From Bdellovibrio sp. 22V (GTDB lineage Bacteria > Bdellovibrionota > Bdellovibrionia > Bdellovibrionales > Bdellovibrionaceae), in assembly GCF_030169785.1 (NCBI RefSeq), contig NZ_CP125854.1:1550001-1614000 (forward strand): a stretch of 64,000 nucleotides of DNA, in the 5' to 3' direction. Shown here in pieces: positions 35,817 to 42,968 of this stretch. Numbering within the stretch: the stretch's first letter is position 1; the number at the start of each line of letters is the position of its first letter. The notes beneath the pieces were generated by a model. It was not told the origin of the DNA. It did no database searches and worked only from the letters and a program-made list of their open reading frames with translations. The position numbers and the translations under genes were made by a program.

Positions 35817-35845
35817 AAAGGGCTCTGCAGATTGCAGGGCCCTTT
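35817..35845 (+). terminator. Stem-loop at the LysM/dprA junction
   Basis: AAAGGGCTCTGCA and TGCAGGGCCCTTT form a 13-bp stem with one mismatch and a 3-nt loop, followed by GTCTATG, the preferred dprA start. It looks like an intrinsic terminator without a long U tract, and it would also hide the dprA ribosome-binding region. Confidence 0.6.
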
Positions 35846-35849
35846 GTCT

Positions 35850-36791
35850 ATGAACGATCTTTACTCTCTTTCCCAGCTAATTAAAAACCATCCTCTGTAC
35901 ACGGTGCATAGAGACGCCATTCACCAGCTTTATCTTCGCTTAGGACGTGCGCAAGAGCTGACCGCCGACGTTCTTTTGTGTGAACTTAAAGAACTGCTGC
36001 CAGAGCTTTGCGAAGCACTTCAGAAAAATCATGCGCTTTTTAAAAAACACTGCGAAGAAAGCCTGAAGTTAAAAATGCAAGGAATTCAGCTCGTGGTTTA
36101 TGGTGAGGATCTTTTTCCCGCGGCTTGCTATTGGATGTCCGAACCGCCGCTGACTCTGAGTTATTGGGGATCGCCGGCTTGGCTCACGCAAAGAACACTG
36201 GCGGTTGTCGGAAGTCGCGAACCTTGTTTTGATTCTATTCAATGGATGGAAAAAGAGTTCACGACTTTTTGTGACCAGGAAAAACCTTGTGTGGTCAGCG
36301 GGGGAGCACGCGGTGTAGATCAAAAATCCCATTCGATTGCTTTACGCAAAAGTGCAAGCACGGTGATTGTGCTGCCCTCGGGACTGGGGCAGCTCTATCC
36401 GGAAAGTCTGTACGAGTGGAAAGACTCTGTGTTGAATGGCGGCGGTTGTTTTTTAAGTGAATATGTCTTTGAGCAAAGAATGCATAAGCATCTTTTTCAT
36501 CACCGCAATCGCCTGATTGCGGCTCTGGGCAAAGCGACATTGTTAGTTGAAGCCAAAAGACGCAGTGGCACTTTGATCACGGCACAACAGGCGCTGCAAT
36601 TGGGACGTTCTTTGTGGGTTGTTCCCGGTCATCCGCAAGATCCGCATTTTTTAGGAAGTTTGGATTTGCTGGCGGAGGGAGCAGGGCTTGTCCGCGATGC
36701 TCAAGATTTATCCATGTATTTTCGTGCGGAACTCAGCGGCGAAAACATGTCCCCAGTAGGGATAGCGGACTTATCGAAGGTCTCGCACTAG
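35850..36791 (+). CDS. dprA: DNA processing protein DprA (Smf)
   Basis: 313 residues from the ATG at 35850; a GTG at 35808 overlapping the LysM stop would add 14 residues that are read through the hairpin. The Rossmann-like DprA core shows LAVVGSREP, VVSGGARGVDQKSHSIAL, VIVLPSGLGQLYP, HHRNRLIAALGKATLLVEA, SGTLITAQQALQLGR and VPGHPQDP. DprA takes incoming single-stranded DNA and loads RecA during transformation. The normal C-terminal winged-helix domain is essentially absent. It is near the comEC genes. Confidence 0.93.
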   Translation: MNDLYSLSQLIKNHPLYTVHRDAIHQLYLRLGRAQELTADVLLCELKELLPELCEALQKNHALFKKHCEESLKLKMQGIQLVVYGEDLFPAACYWMSEPPLTLSYWGSPAWLTQRTLAVVGSREPCFDSIQWMEKEFTTFCDQEKPCVVSGGARGVDQKSHSIALRKSASTVIVLPSGLGQLYPESLYEWKDSVLNGGGCFLSEYVFEQRMHKHLFHHRNRLIAALGKATLLVEAKRRSGTLITAQQALQLGRSLWVVPGHPQDPHFLGSLDLLAEGAGLVRDAQDLSMYFRAELSGENMSPVGIADLSKVSH

Positions 36792-36856
36792 CCCTAGTGG
36801 CTGTGCTAAGTGACCAAAATCTCTCAGAAAAAAATGAAATGTTCTAAAAAAATCTT

Positions 36857-36885
36857 TTGCAAGGCCATCGGATTGCCCCTAACAT
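36857..36885 (+). promoter_or_regulatory. Predicted promoter of the candidate small RNA
   Basis: TTGCAA (36857-36862) and TAACAT (36880-36885) are exactly 17 bp apart, each matching the sigma-70 consensus at four of six positions. A start near 36892 would begin a transcript just before the three-way fold. No open reading frame follows on this strand. Confidence 0.5.
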
Positions 36886-36891
36886 TTGAGT

Positions 36892-36960
36892 TAAGGGAGG
36901 GGCGATGTGGTCAAGGATGACCGTGGTAGTATGGATGCTACTGCATCGCTCTAATTTTTC
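36892..36960 (+). ncRNA. Candidate CsrB/RsmZ-like small RNA with two GGA tetraloops
   Basis: The sequence folds as a three-way junction. A closing stem pairs 36900-36907 with 36944-36951 (GGGCGATG / CATCGCTC). Hairpin 1 is GGTCA-AGGA-TGACC at 36909-36922. Hairpin 2 is GTAGTA-TGGA-TGCTAC at 36926-36941. TAATTTTT follows and could end transcription. Both loops present GGA; CAAGGATG resembles the known CsrA/RsmA target consensus. It lies between convergent dprA and lptF. It might instead be an elaborate terminator; expression is not shown. Confidence 0.5.
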
Positions 36961-36969
36961 GACCACAGC

Positions 36970-38073
36970 CTAGTTCCAATTTCTTCTTAACGCTTCAATT
37001 CCTAAGATTCCAAAAATAACATTAGGTGCCCAGATCGCAAGTACCACAGGTGCAGTTCCGGAACGAGCCATGCCTTCTGCGGCGACGTAAAGAGCCCAAT
37101 AGAAGATGATGATAAGAATACACATGATCATGCCACCGGCTTTAGCTGCGCGGCGATTCGTCGTTGTTCCGAGGCCCACGCCGATCATCGCGAAAACCAG
37201 GCACAGAACGCTGATGGCCCAGCGCTTGTGATACTCCGTGCGTAAGGTGCGTTCCATTTCTTTGTCTTTGATCTCTTCCTTCAAACGATTGCGAACCTCT
37301 TGCAGAGTCAAAGACTGCGGCGATTTTGCTTTTTCAGAAAGCACGAGGGGCTCGGAAAATTTTACGTCGTAGGTGTCGAAACTGATTTTCGTGTGAGTTT
37401 TTGCCTGACGGTGAATTTCGCCTTCTTTTAAACGCAGAAGCAACTCGTGTCCTGGTTTATCGGGATCGGGGATGATCTGACCTTCTTTGGAGATAATCGT
37501 TAACGGAGCATCTCCGGTTTTTTCGTCATAAATAAAAACGTTCGTCAGGAGACCTTTTTCCGAGTCCACCTTGTTGGCGTAAACCACCATATTGAAAAAA
37601 CCTTCTGAGAATGTTCCCTCTTTGATGACAGCGGCGGCCTTGGTGTCGGAAAGACGATTGAAAAGAACTTCGAACTGACGATTGCCCCAAGGGGCAATAT
37701 TGAATGACATTTGCGCGGAGATCACGCCGACGAATGTCGCCAAGATCACCGCCGGCAGAAGCAAAGTGCCCATCGGAAGACCCGACGCTTTCATCGCGAC
37801 GATTTCAGAATCTTGGCTAAGCCGTCCGTATGTTAATAAGACAGAAAACAAAAGGGCCATGGGAAAAAGTACCGGCAAAAGTGAGATAACGACATATCCG
37901 ATGATTTCGGCGATCGTTTTGATCGTCACGCCATGAATCAAGGCGAACTCAGTCAGGCGCAAGACCTGAAACATGAGAATGATTGAAATGAACACCAGCA
38001 GTCCCAGAATAAAACTAGGCAGCATCTCAAAGAAAATATATTGGGCTGCTTTTTTTCCGTTAAAGATACTCAA
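36970..38073 (-). CDS. lptF: LptF/LptG-family lipopolysaccharide export permease
   Basis: 367 residues from a TTG at 38073 with GGAGA 6 nt upstream. Six membrane helices, three on each side of a periplasmic domain (residues about 125-260). The N-terminus FFEMLPSFILGLLVFISIIL and the cytoplasmic SQDSEIVAMKASGLPMG coupling region are characteristic. It forms the inner-membrane LptB2FG ABC transporter that extracts lipopolysaccharide. LptF is preferred to LptG by the coupling-region wording, with moderate certainty. The partner genes are not in the window. Confidence 0.85.
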   Translation of the reverse strand: MSIFNGKKAAQYIFFEMLPSFILGLLVFISIILMFQVLRLTEFALIHGVTIKTIAEIIGYVVISLLPVLFPMALLFSVLLTYGRLSQDSEIVAMKASGLPMGTLLLPAVILATFVGVISAQMSFNIAPWGNRQFEVLFNRLSDTKAAAVIKEGTFSEGFFNMVVYANKVDSEKGLLTNVFIYDEKTGDAPLTIISKEGQIIPDPDKPGHELLLRLKEGEIHRQAKTHTKISFDTYDVKFSEPLVLSEKAKSPQSLTLQEVRNRLKEEIKDKEMERTLRTEYHKRWAISVLCLVFAMIGVGLGTTTNRRAAKAGGMIMCILIIIFYWALYVAAEGMARSGTAPVVLAIWAPNVIFGILGIEALRRNWN

Positions 38074-38152
38074 AAAGGTCTCCGTGTGAGTTTTAATTGT
38101 AGACCGACCTTCGCGGCCGAGTCATCGCGTCCATTGTCCAGTTGAAGCCTTA

Positions 38153-38181
38153 TTGACCCCAATGACTCCTTATCTGACAAT
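38153..38181 (+). promoter_or_regulatory. Predicted promoter ending 6 nt before an ATG
   Basis: TTGACC (38153-38158), 17-bp spacer, GACAAT (38176-38181), then the ATG at 38188 with no Shine-Dalgarno in between. The spacing predicts a transcript starting at or within a base or two of the start codon. Confidence 0.45.
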
Positions 38182-38187
38182 AAAGAT

Positions 38188-39213
38188 ATGAACAAGATAC
38201 TTTTGGTTTACGAGGATTACGCAGACTTGATGGCCGTTGAAGCCACTCTGAAAAGAGTCGGATTTGATGTCATCGGGGTTACCAGTGAATATGCAATGGC
38301 GGATCAGATGGTGGCGTTCAATCCCGATCTTGTTGTTGGCTCGGGCCGCGGCGGTAAGGTCAACTCTTTGGGAGTTGGAAAAAGATTGAAAGAGGCGACG
38401 CGCTGGCAGGGAAAGTCCGTGCTTATTTTCCCGGCAAACTTCAAACCGACACCGCAAGATCTTATCAAGATTCGTGTCGACATGATTCTGGAGGCTCCGG
38501 TGCCTCCTCTGCGTCTTGTGCAAGTTCTTGGAAAAATTCTCGGTCACGATGAAGCTGTTTTGCTGGAACGTCTTAACAAGGCGATGCATGTCGAAAGCCC
38601 TCAGCAAAAAGGGGCTGCCACTGGCGGTTCCAATTCGAAATTCAATCTTGAAGAAGAAGCGATCTACGTTAAAGGAACAGTTGAAGGCGACGCAGACGAG
38701 GCCTCTTTGCGTCCCGAAAGAGTTCGTGAAGATTCTCAATCTTTTGATCTAAATAACGAAGAACAGGAGAAAAAAATCTCTTTTCGTTTCGGTGATCGCA
38801 TGTCTTCCGTCAATGAAGAAGAACGTGTGAGTGGTGCCGCGGAAGAGGCGTTTCCCGATGTCGATTTGAAGTCCTTGGAGCGCGAACTTTTAGGCGGAGG
38901 AGCTCCCGAAGTTGAACGGATTGAACCGGCTTTAGAGGAAGAAGCCGCGCCAATGAACGCGGTCGAAACGGAAGAGGCGGAACTGCAGGCAAAAGCGCGG
39001 GCGGACCTCGAAAAATCGGAAGAGAAGCTCAAAGAGCGTATTGCGAAATACCAGGAAATGGTCGCAGATGTGAAGGTCCCTCCTAAAAGTACGATCAGTC
39101 GAGTGGAGGCGCGTCGACGTCTCAAAGAGCTACAAGTGGACCCAGAAGATAAAAACCTTAACGAAATAGATAAGTTACGTCGCGAATTCACCAAAGCCAT
39201 GTTTAAAAAGTGA
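38188..39213 (+). CDS. Pseudo-receiver-domain protein with long charged tail
   Basis: 341 residues, soluble. Residues 1-125 fit a CheY-like receiver (ILLVYEDYADLMAVEATLKR with the acidic pair at 9-10, and ILEAPVPPLRLVQVLGKIL as the last helix). At the position of the phosphorylated aspartate, however, the sequence is PDLVVGSGRGG, giving glycine 51. Phosphorylation there is therefore unlikely. The remaining 200 residues are acidic and low-complexity, ending in a coiled coil (residues about 265-340) with DLEKSEEKLKERIAKYQEM. It may be a scaffold that has lost phospho-signalling. Single gene upstream of trxA. Confidence 0.78.
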   Translation: MNKILLVYEDYADLMAVEATLKRVGFDVIGVTSEYAMADQMVAFNPDLVVGSGRGGKVNSLGVGKRLKEATRWQGKSVLIFPANFKPTPQDLIKIRVDMILEAPVPPLRLVQVLGKILGHDEAVLLERLNKAMHVESPQQKGAATGGSNSKFNLEEEAIYVKGTVEGDADEASLRPERVREDSQSFDLNNEEQEKKISFRFGDRMSSVNEEERVSGAAEEAFPDVDLKSLERELLGGGAPEVERIEPALEEEAAPMNAVETEEAELQAKARADLEKSEEKLKERIAKYQEMVADVKVPPKSTISRVEARRRLKELQVDPEDKNLNEIDKLRREFTKAMFKK

Positions 39214-39298
39214 TTGATCCTAGACCACCTTGACGATAAGGTTTTCATATACAAATTAAGTATAGAATTTGGTATTTGATTAGTTACGGAGGCCATTC

Positions 39299-39625
39299 AT
39301 GGGCACATTTACAAAACCAGTGACAGACAGTTCTTTCGAAGCAGAAGTTTTAAATTCCTCAACTCCAGTACTTGTTGATTTCTGGGCAGAGTGGTGTGGA
39401 CCTTGCCGTGCCTTGGCTCCAAAGTTGGAAGAAGTAGCACAAGAGCTTGGACAAAAAGTTAAAATCGTTAAAGTGAACGTGGACGAGAATCCTGGAACTC
39501 CAGGCAAGTACGGTATCCGCGGTATCCCTGCGATGTTGCTTTTCAAAGGCGGCAGTGAAGTGGGACAACTTGTTGGAAATCACCCTAAAGACGCGATCGT
39601 TGATTTCCTAAATAAGAATGTTTAA
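39299..39625 (+). CDS. trxA: Thioredoxin
   Basis: 108 residues with the active site WCGPC at 32-36 inside VDFWAEWCGPCRALAPKLEE, the cis-proline loop RGIPAMLLFKGG, and conserved PGTPGKYGI. It reduces disulphides in the cytoplasm with NADPH via thioredoxin reductase. GGAGG ribosome site. A strong terminator follows. Codon bias suggests steady expression. Confidence 0.96.
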   Translation: MGTFTKPVTDSSFEAEVLNSSTPVLVDFWAEWCGPCRALAPKLEEVAQELGQKVKIVKVNVDENPGTPGKYGIRGIPAMLLFKGGSEVGQLVGNHPKDAIVDFLNKNV

Positions 39626-39670
39626 TCACATCTAGCTGCGATCGTATTTAGAAAGATTAAATTTATGAAA

Positions 39671-39701
39671 TGGGAGCCTTTTTGGCTCCCATTTTTTATG
39701 T
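39671..39701 (+). terminator. Rho-independent terminator after trxA
   Basis: AATGGGAGCC and GGCTCCCATT (39671-39680, 39686-39695) with a five-T loop and a following TTTTTA tract. Confidence 0.9.
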
Positions 39702-39772
39702 CATTTATGGACATGATTAAACCTCTATACTAAGATCTGTGTCTGTTAAATGGGCACTGGCCGAAGGTGATT

Positions 39773-40444
39773 ATGTCGTTGTCATTAGGTGTACGTTCAT
39801 CAGAAGACATTCTCTTAGAAGAGAAATTCAAAACTCTGACACAGAAGATTTCTATGCTTCTTGCCTGCGAAGGAGTTCACCGTAAGCCCTATCTTGACGG
39901 TCTACCGCATTTCTCAAAACTGACTGTTGAAAAAAAGAAAATCGCTGTCGACCACGTGCAGTTTTACCATGATCTTTGTGTAGAACAGGTGTCTGACGGT
40001 TACAAAATCAAAGACAGTTTGTCTTTCACTTGGCGTGCATTGTCCAAATTGGGTTTGGCGCCGAAAGCGGATCTTTTCCAACATTTGACAGAAGAACACA
40101 TCTTCGAAATCTATTCCGATGAAAACGTTCAGTTGTTCCGCAACTTCAACTTTTTTGAGTTCTGCTCTTACACTTTGGAAGAGCTGCATTCTTTAGAGTG
40201 GTGGTCTTTGTTTGAGCGTGAGCCGCACGTCACTCGTCAACTTTTCGACTATGCTTCTCGCATTTTCTCGGGCGAATTGACAGGGAACTTCAAGCCGAAT
40301 GTTGAAAACCATGTCCTTCGTGAATTGCAATCGACAGATCGTTTGGTGATGGAGCATCGAGTGGATTGGATGGGACCTTTGTTGAAGGCTCGTCGCCCTC
40401 GCGCGCTGCTCATTATGAGCAACGCACGTTTGTTGAATAACTAA
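39773..40444 (+). CDS. Unknown soluble protein, paralogue of 10305-10967
   Basis: 223 residues from the ATG at 39773 with AAGGTGA upstream. No signal peptide. It resembles the 10305 protein across the centre: FEIYSDENVQLFRNFNFFEF, then SYTLEELHSLEWWSLFER against the partner's SYTIEDIYCRQWIHLYQR. The N-terminal helices also line up roughly (HFSKLTVEKKKIAVDHVQFY against YFFQLDEETQKEVVGRLSDY). No family is known to me. It ends in a 4-bp tail-to-tail overlap with the diiron-protein gene, which is not a regulatory link by itself. Confidence 0.8.
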   Translation: MSLSLGVRSSEDILLEEKFKTLTQKISMLLACEGVHRKPYLDGLPHFSKLTVEKKKIAVDHVQFYHDLCVEQVSDGYKIKDSLSFTWRALSKLGLAPKADLFQHLTEEHIFEIYSDENVQLFRNFNFFEFCSYTLEELHSLEWWSLFEREPHVTRQLFDYASRIFSGELTGNFKPNVENHVLRELQSTDRLVMEHRVDWMGPLLKARRPRALLIMSNARLLNN

Positions 40445-41085
40445 GCGACTTTCTTTACGGGTTGCGCGGCAAAGTTCGCGCAACTTTCCAGAATCTTTTC
40501 GTAGTTCTCAAAACTCTGAATCATATTTCTTAGAACAATCTCCTGAACTTCTTCGGGAAATTTCTCGACTCGCGAAACGGCCTCTTCCACGTGACCGGGA
40601 TCTTCTTCCGAGTGCACGCGCCAGAAGTGGGCTCCCTTCGGGCCATAGTGCTCGGTCAGTTTTTTGGTGATTGGCGGGCCGAACTGCGCGGCCAAGCACT
40701 CCAGGCAGAGGATATACCCATAAAAGGCCATGGGTGACACTTTCTCGATCCAATAATACTGTGGCTGATAAAACGATTGTGTCGCCGCGAACTCGGGGAT
40801 GTTTTCAATTTTGCGATCCAGATGTTTGAGATCTAACAGCGTCAGATTCTCGTGACCTTTTTCTTCGGCGGCATGTTTTAGAAAACGATTGTGAAACTCT
40901 TGATCTTTCCAAGCCGTATGCGCTCCTGCCAAGGCGAGCAGACGGGTGGAGTGGCGCACGTAATAAGTCGTTTGCGCGCACCAAGCCGCATAGAAGTTAG
41001 GATCTGTCCATGGAGCCTTCACAAGTTTTTCACCAGTTCTTTCCAGGTATTTGTTAAGCTCGGTAAAGATTTTTTTGTTTTTCAC
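40441..41085 (-). CDS. Haem-oxygenase-like diiron oxidase/oxygenase family protein
   Basis: 214 residues from a GTG at 41085 with AAAGGAG upstream. All-helical. Metal-ligand-like motifs fit the HDO family (iron-containing redox enzymes such as CADD and UndA): HAAEEKGHENLTLLDL (residues about 71-86) and VHSEEDPGHVEEAVSRV (about 154-170), each with Glu/Asp and His spaced along one helix. Members cleave C-C, C-N or N-O bonds of small substrates with O2. It is 15 bp downstream of a GNAT-like acyltransferase, suggesting a two-step pathway whose product is unknown. Confidence 0.72.
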   Translation of the reverse strand: MKNKKIFTELNKYLERTGEKLVKAPWTDPNFYAAWCAQTTYYVRHSTRLLALAGAHTAWKDQEFHNRFLKHAAEEKGHENLTLLDLKHLDRKIENIPEFAATQSFYQPQYYWIEKVSPMAFYGYILCLECLAAQFGPPITKKLTEHYGPKGAHFWRVHSEEDPGHVEEAVSRVEKFPEEVQEIVLRNMIQSFENYEKILESCANFAAQPVKKVA

Positions 41086-41100
41086 AGGGGACTCCTTTAA

Positions 41101-41778
41101 TTAAACGGCTTTTTTGAAAATTTGTTTTTGGAAAGGAGCAATGCCGACAATCTCGCGTGACTTCCACAGCGACTGTACGTACTGCTCGGTGATTTCATTT
41201 TTAAAGCGACGCTTATCTTGCTTATTAAAAATCAACACTGCGCACGGATAATTCATTTTCGAAATCGGCGCCTGAATTTCATATCCTTCAAGGTTCTGGC
41301 ATATTTGATCCACTTTGCGGTCGATCCGAGGCATGCCAATAATGACGTCGGCCACGGATTCGTCCATAAATTTAAGACCCATGCCTATAAGTACTTCCGT
41401 CCACGCGACATTCGAATGACTTTTGCGCCACTCGGGAAGCACATTCAGATATTCAATACTAATAAGACGGGAAATACCTCTTTTTAGAAGCTGCTCCTGG
41501 GTTGGATTCTCGAGGGCGCGGATGTAGTGATGTTCGACGGAGGAATGCAATTTCAAATCGAACATCGTGAGCAAAGAAAGTCCGACGATTTCATTCTTAT
41601 GTGTGATCACGCCCACGTGATCGCAACGAAAGAAATCATCCGGATCTAAAACTCCACCGGCGCTTTCAACAACCTCTTTAAAAGTGACTTTCCAAGCCGC
41701 GTAAATTTTATTGAAGAACTCGCTGTGATTATCTGGAACATAGTGCGGGCTGAGAAGATGATACTTAAACCCAAACAT
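41101..41778 (-). CDS. GNAT-like N-acyltransferase
   Basis: 225 residues from the ATG at 41778 with a strong GGAGGT site. The layout fits acyltransferases of the N-acyl amino acid synthase / autoinducer-synthase side of the GNAT fold: FFRCDHVGVITHKNEIVGLS (strands 2-4), then ISRLISIEYLNVLPEWRKSH (active strand and acyl-CoA loop) and a C-terminal half with IIGMPRIDRKVDQICQNLEG. The acyl donor and acceptor are unknown. It probably forms a two-gene operon with the diiron protein. The GNAT assignment is by fold-like pattern, not strict motif. Confidence 0.6.
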   Translation of the reverse strand: MFGFKYHLLSPHYVPDNHSEFFNKIYAAWKVTFKEVVESAGGVLDPDDFFRCDHVGVITHKNEIVGLSLLTMFDLKLHSSVEHHYIRALENPTQEQLLKRGISRLISIEYLNVLPEWRKSHSNVAWTEVLIGMGLKFMDESVADVIIGMPRIDRKVDQICQNLEGYEIQAPISKMNYPCAVLIFNKQDKRRFKNEITEQYVQSLWKSREIVGIAPFQKQIFKKAV

Positions 41779-41911
41779 ACCACGACCTCCAAAGCACAAA
41801 TCTTTTCGGAGGAGCTGTCAAAATTTGAAGAGCGATTTTGAGAAACGGTAAAGTTTTTTTTGTTTTAGAGTTCTGATTACTTTTTGTAATGTTCGCGTGC
41901 CAGAAAGAGCC

Positions 41912-41938
41912 GCACCCACAGCGGAAATTCGTGGGTGC
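41912..41938 (-). terminator. Hairpin after the lytic transglycosylase
   Basis: GCACCCAC (41912-41919) and GTGGGTGC (41931-41938) pair perfectly with an 11-nt loop, 18 bp past the stop of the gene at 41957. The following minus-strand sequence (GGCTCTTTC) has only a short T run, so termination strength is uncertain. Confidence 0.55.
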
Positions 41939-41956
41939 ATATTATTTGTTTAGATA

Positions 41957-42676
41957 CTAGTTAGACGCAATTTGAATAAATGCCGGAGTATTGATTTTCG
42001 CGTAGATCTCGCTGTAATTCTTCATCACACGAGAGTTGTACTCTGCAGGCGTGACGTTCTTAGCAAGCAAGCGGCGGACGTTGGAAGGACCCATGTTGTA
42101 AGCGCTCACATATTTCATCGCTTTACCTTGGAAAGAGCTGCGCAGGTAATTCATGTAAGCCAAGCCAATACGGATGTTCGCGCTTGGATTCTCAAGTGTT
42201 TTCTTGCCGTTCCAAGGAAGATTGAATTTCTTGGAAATCCATTCCGCCGTGTCTGGTTTGATTTGCATTAAACCGATTTCGCCATGACGGCCTACAACCA
42301 CAGGATTAAACTTACTTTCCGTTTTGATCACCGCTAAAACGAAAACTGGGTCCATGTGGTACTTCGCGCTTTCAGTAATCACGGTGCGAGCAATACCACG
42401 TGAGTAAGCCTTCCATTTAGGCGCTAATGACGTTTGCACCTTACGGTGGATCATTTCATTCAAGGTCGCTTCGCCCTCCAGCTTTTGCGCTGTAGAGCCT
42501 TTATATTCAAAGCCTAAAAGCTCTTTAGCGTGAGCTACACGAGAAGCTTCGTTCACGCTTTCAATAGAAGCGATGACGGGCTTGTCCCAGCTCAAGAACG
42601 CGAAATTGTTAAAAAGAACGGACGTGAGTGTTGCGGCAACTAGCGTAAGTCCTAAATTGAGATGTTTCGTTTTCAT
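41957..42676 (-). CDS. Lytic transglycosylase (SLT family)
   Basis: 239 residues with an N-terminal signal or anchor helix (LGLTLVAATLTSVLFNNFAF). The catalytic domain carries VLAVIKTESKFNP with the catalytic Glu, GEIGLMQIKPDTAEW, NPSANIRIGLAYMNYL and YVSAYNMGPSNV, the full SLT motif set. It cuts peptidoglycan glycan strands forming 1,6-anhydro ends, either for self-remodelling or, in a predator, prey entry. Single gene; its upstream region has a 22-bp-spaced direct repeat (TTCGAGA...TTTCTAA at 42846-42882). Confidence 0.92.
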   Translation of the reverse strand: MKTKHLNLGLTLVAATLTSVLFNNFAFLSWDKPVIASIESVNEASRVAHAKELLGFEYKGSTAQKLEGEATLNEMIHRKVQTSLAPKWKAYSRGIARTVITESAKYHMDPVFVLAVIKTESKFNPVVVGRHGEIGLMQIKPDTAEWISKKFNLPWNGKKTLENPSANIRIGLAYMNYLRSSFQGKAMKYVSAYNMGPSNVRRLLAKNVTPAEYNSRVMKNYSEIYAKINTPAFIQIASN

Positions 42677-42932
42677 ATCCGCGACCTCCTGTTACTAGGA
42701 GATAGTTCAAGGCGCGTGCCGAGAATTTAAGTTCGCGGAATGTTTGGGTTCTTAGAATGAATCACCCATGAAAACGAATCCTTTCACGTTGGCAAATCAA
42801 GGTGTCAAACAAAGTATCGACAATGTCTGATAGATAGTTAGTCGATTCGAGATTATTTCTAACTTCGAGACGTTCTTTCTAATACACGTGGAGACGCGAG
42901 GGAATCGCAGCTTTTTTCGTTGTACAGAAAGA

Positions 42933-42967
42933 AAAAACGGAACCTTTTAGGTTCCGTTTTTATTTAT
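42933..42967 (-). terminator. Terminator of the mreC-rodA operon
   Basis: AAAAACGGAACCT and AGGTTCCGTTTTT form a perfect 13-bp stem (42933-42961) directly after the rodA stop, with T runs on both sides. The rest of 42677-42932 has no gene; it is the upstream region of the transglycosylase. Confidence 0.92.
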
Positions 42968-42968
42968 T

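Noticed and set aside
36892-36960. c-di-GMP (GEMM) riboswitch or tRNA-like fold
   Set aside because: The conserved GEMM nucleotides and a CCA/T-loop are absent, and no gene follows on this strand.
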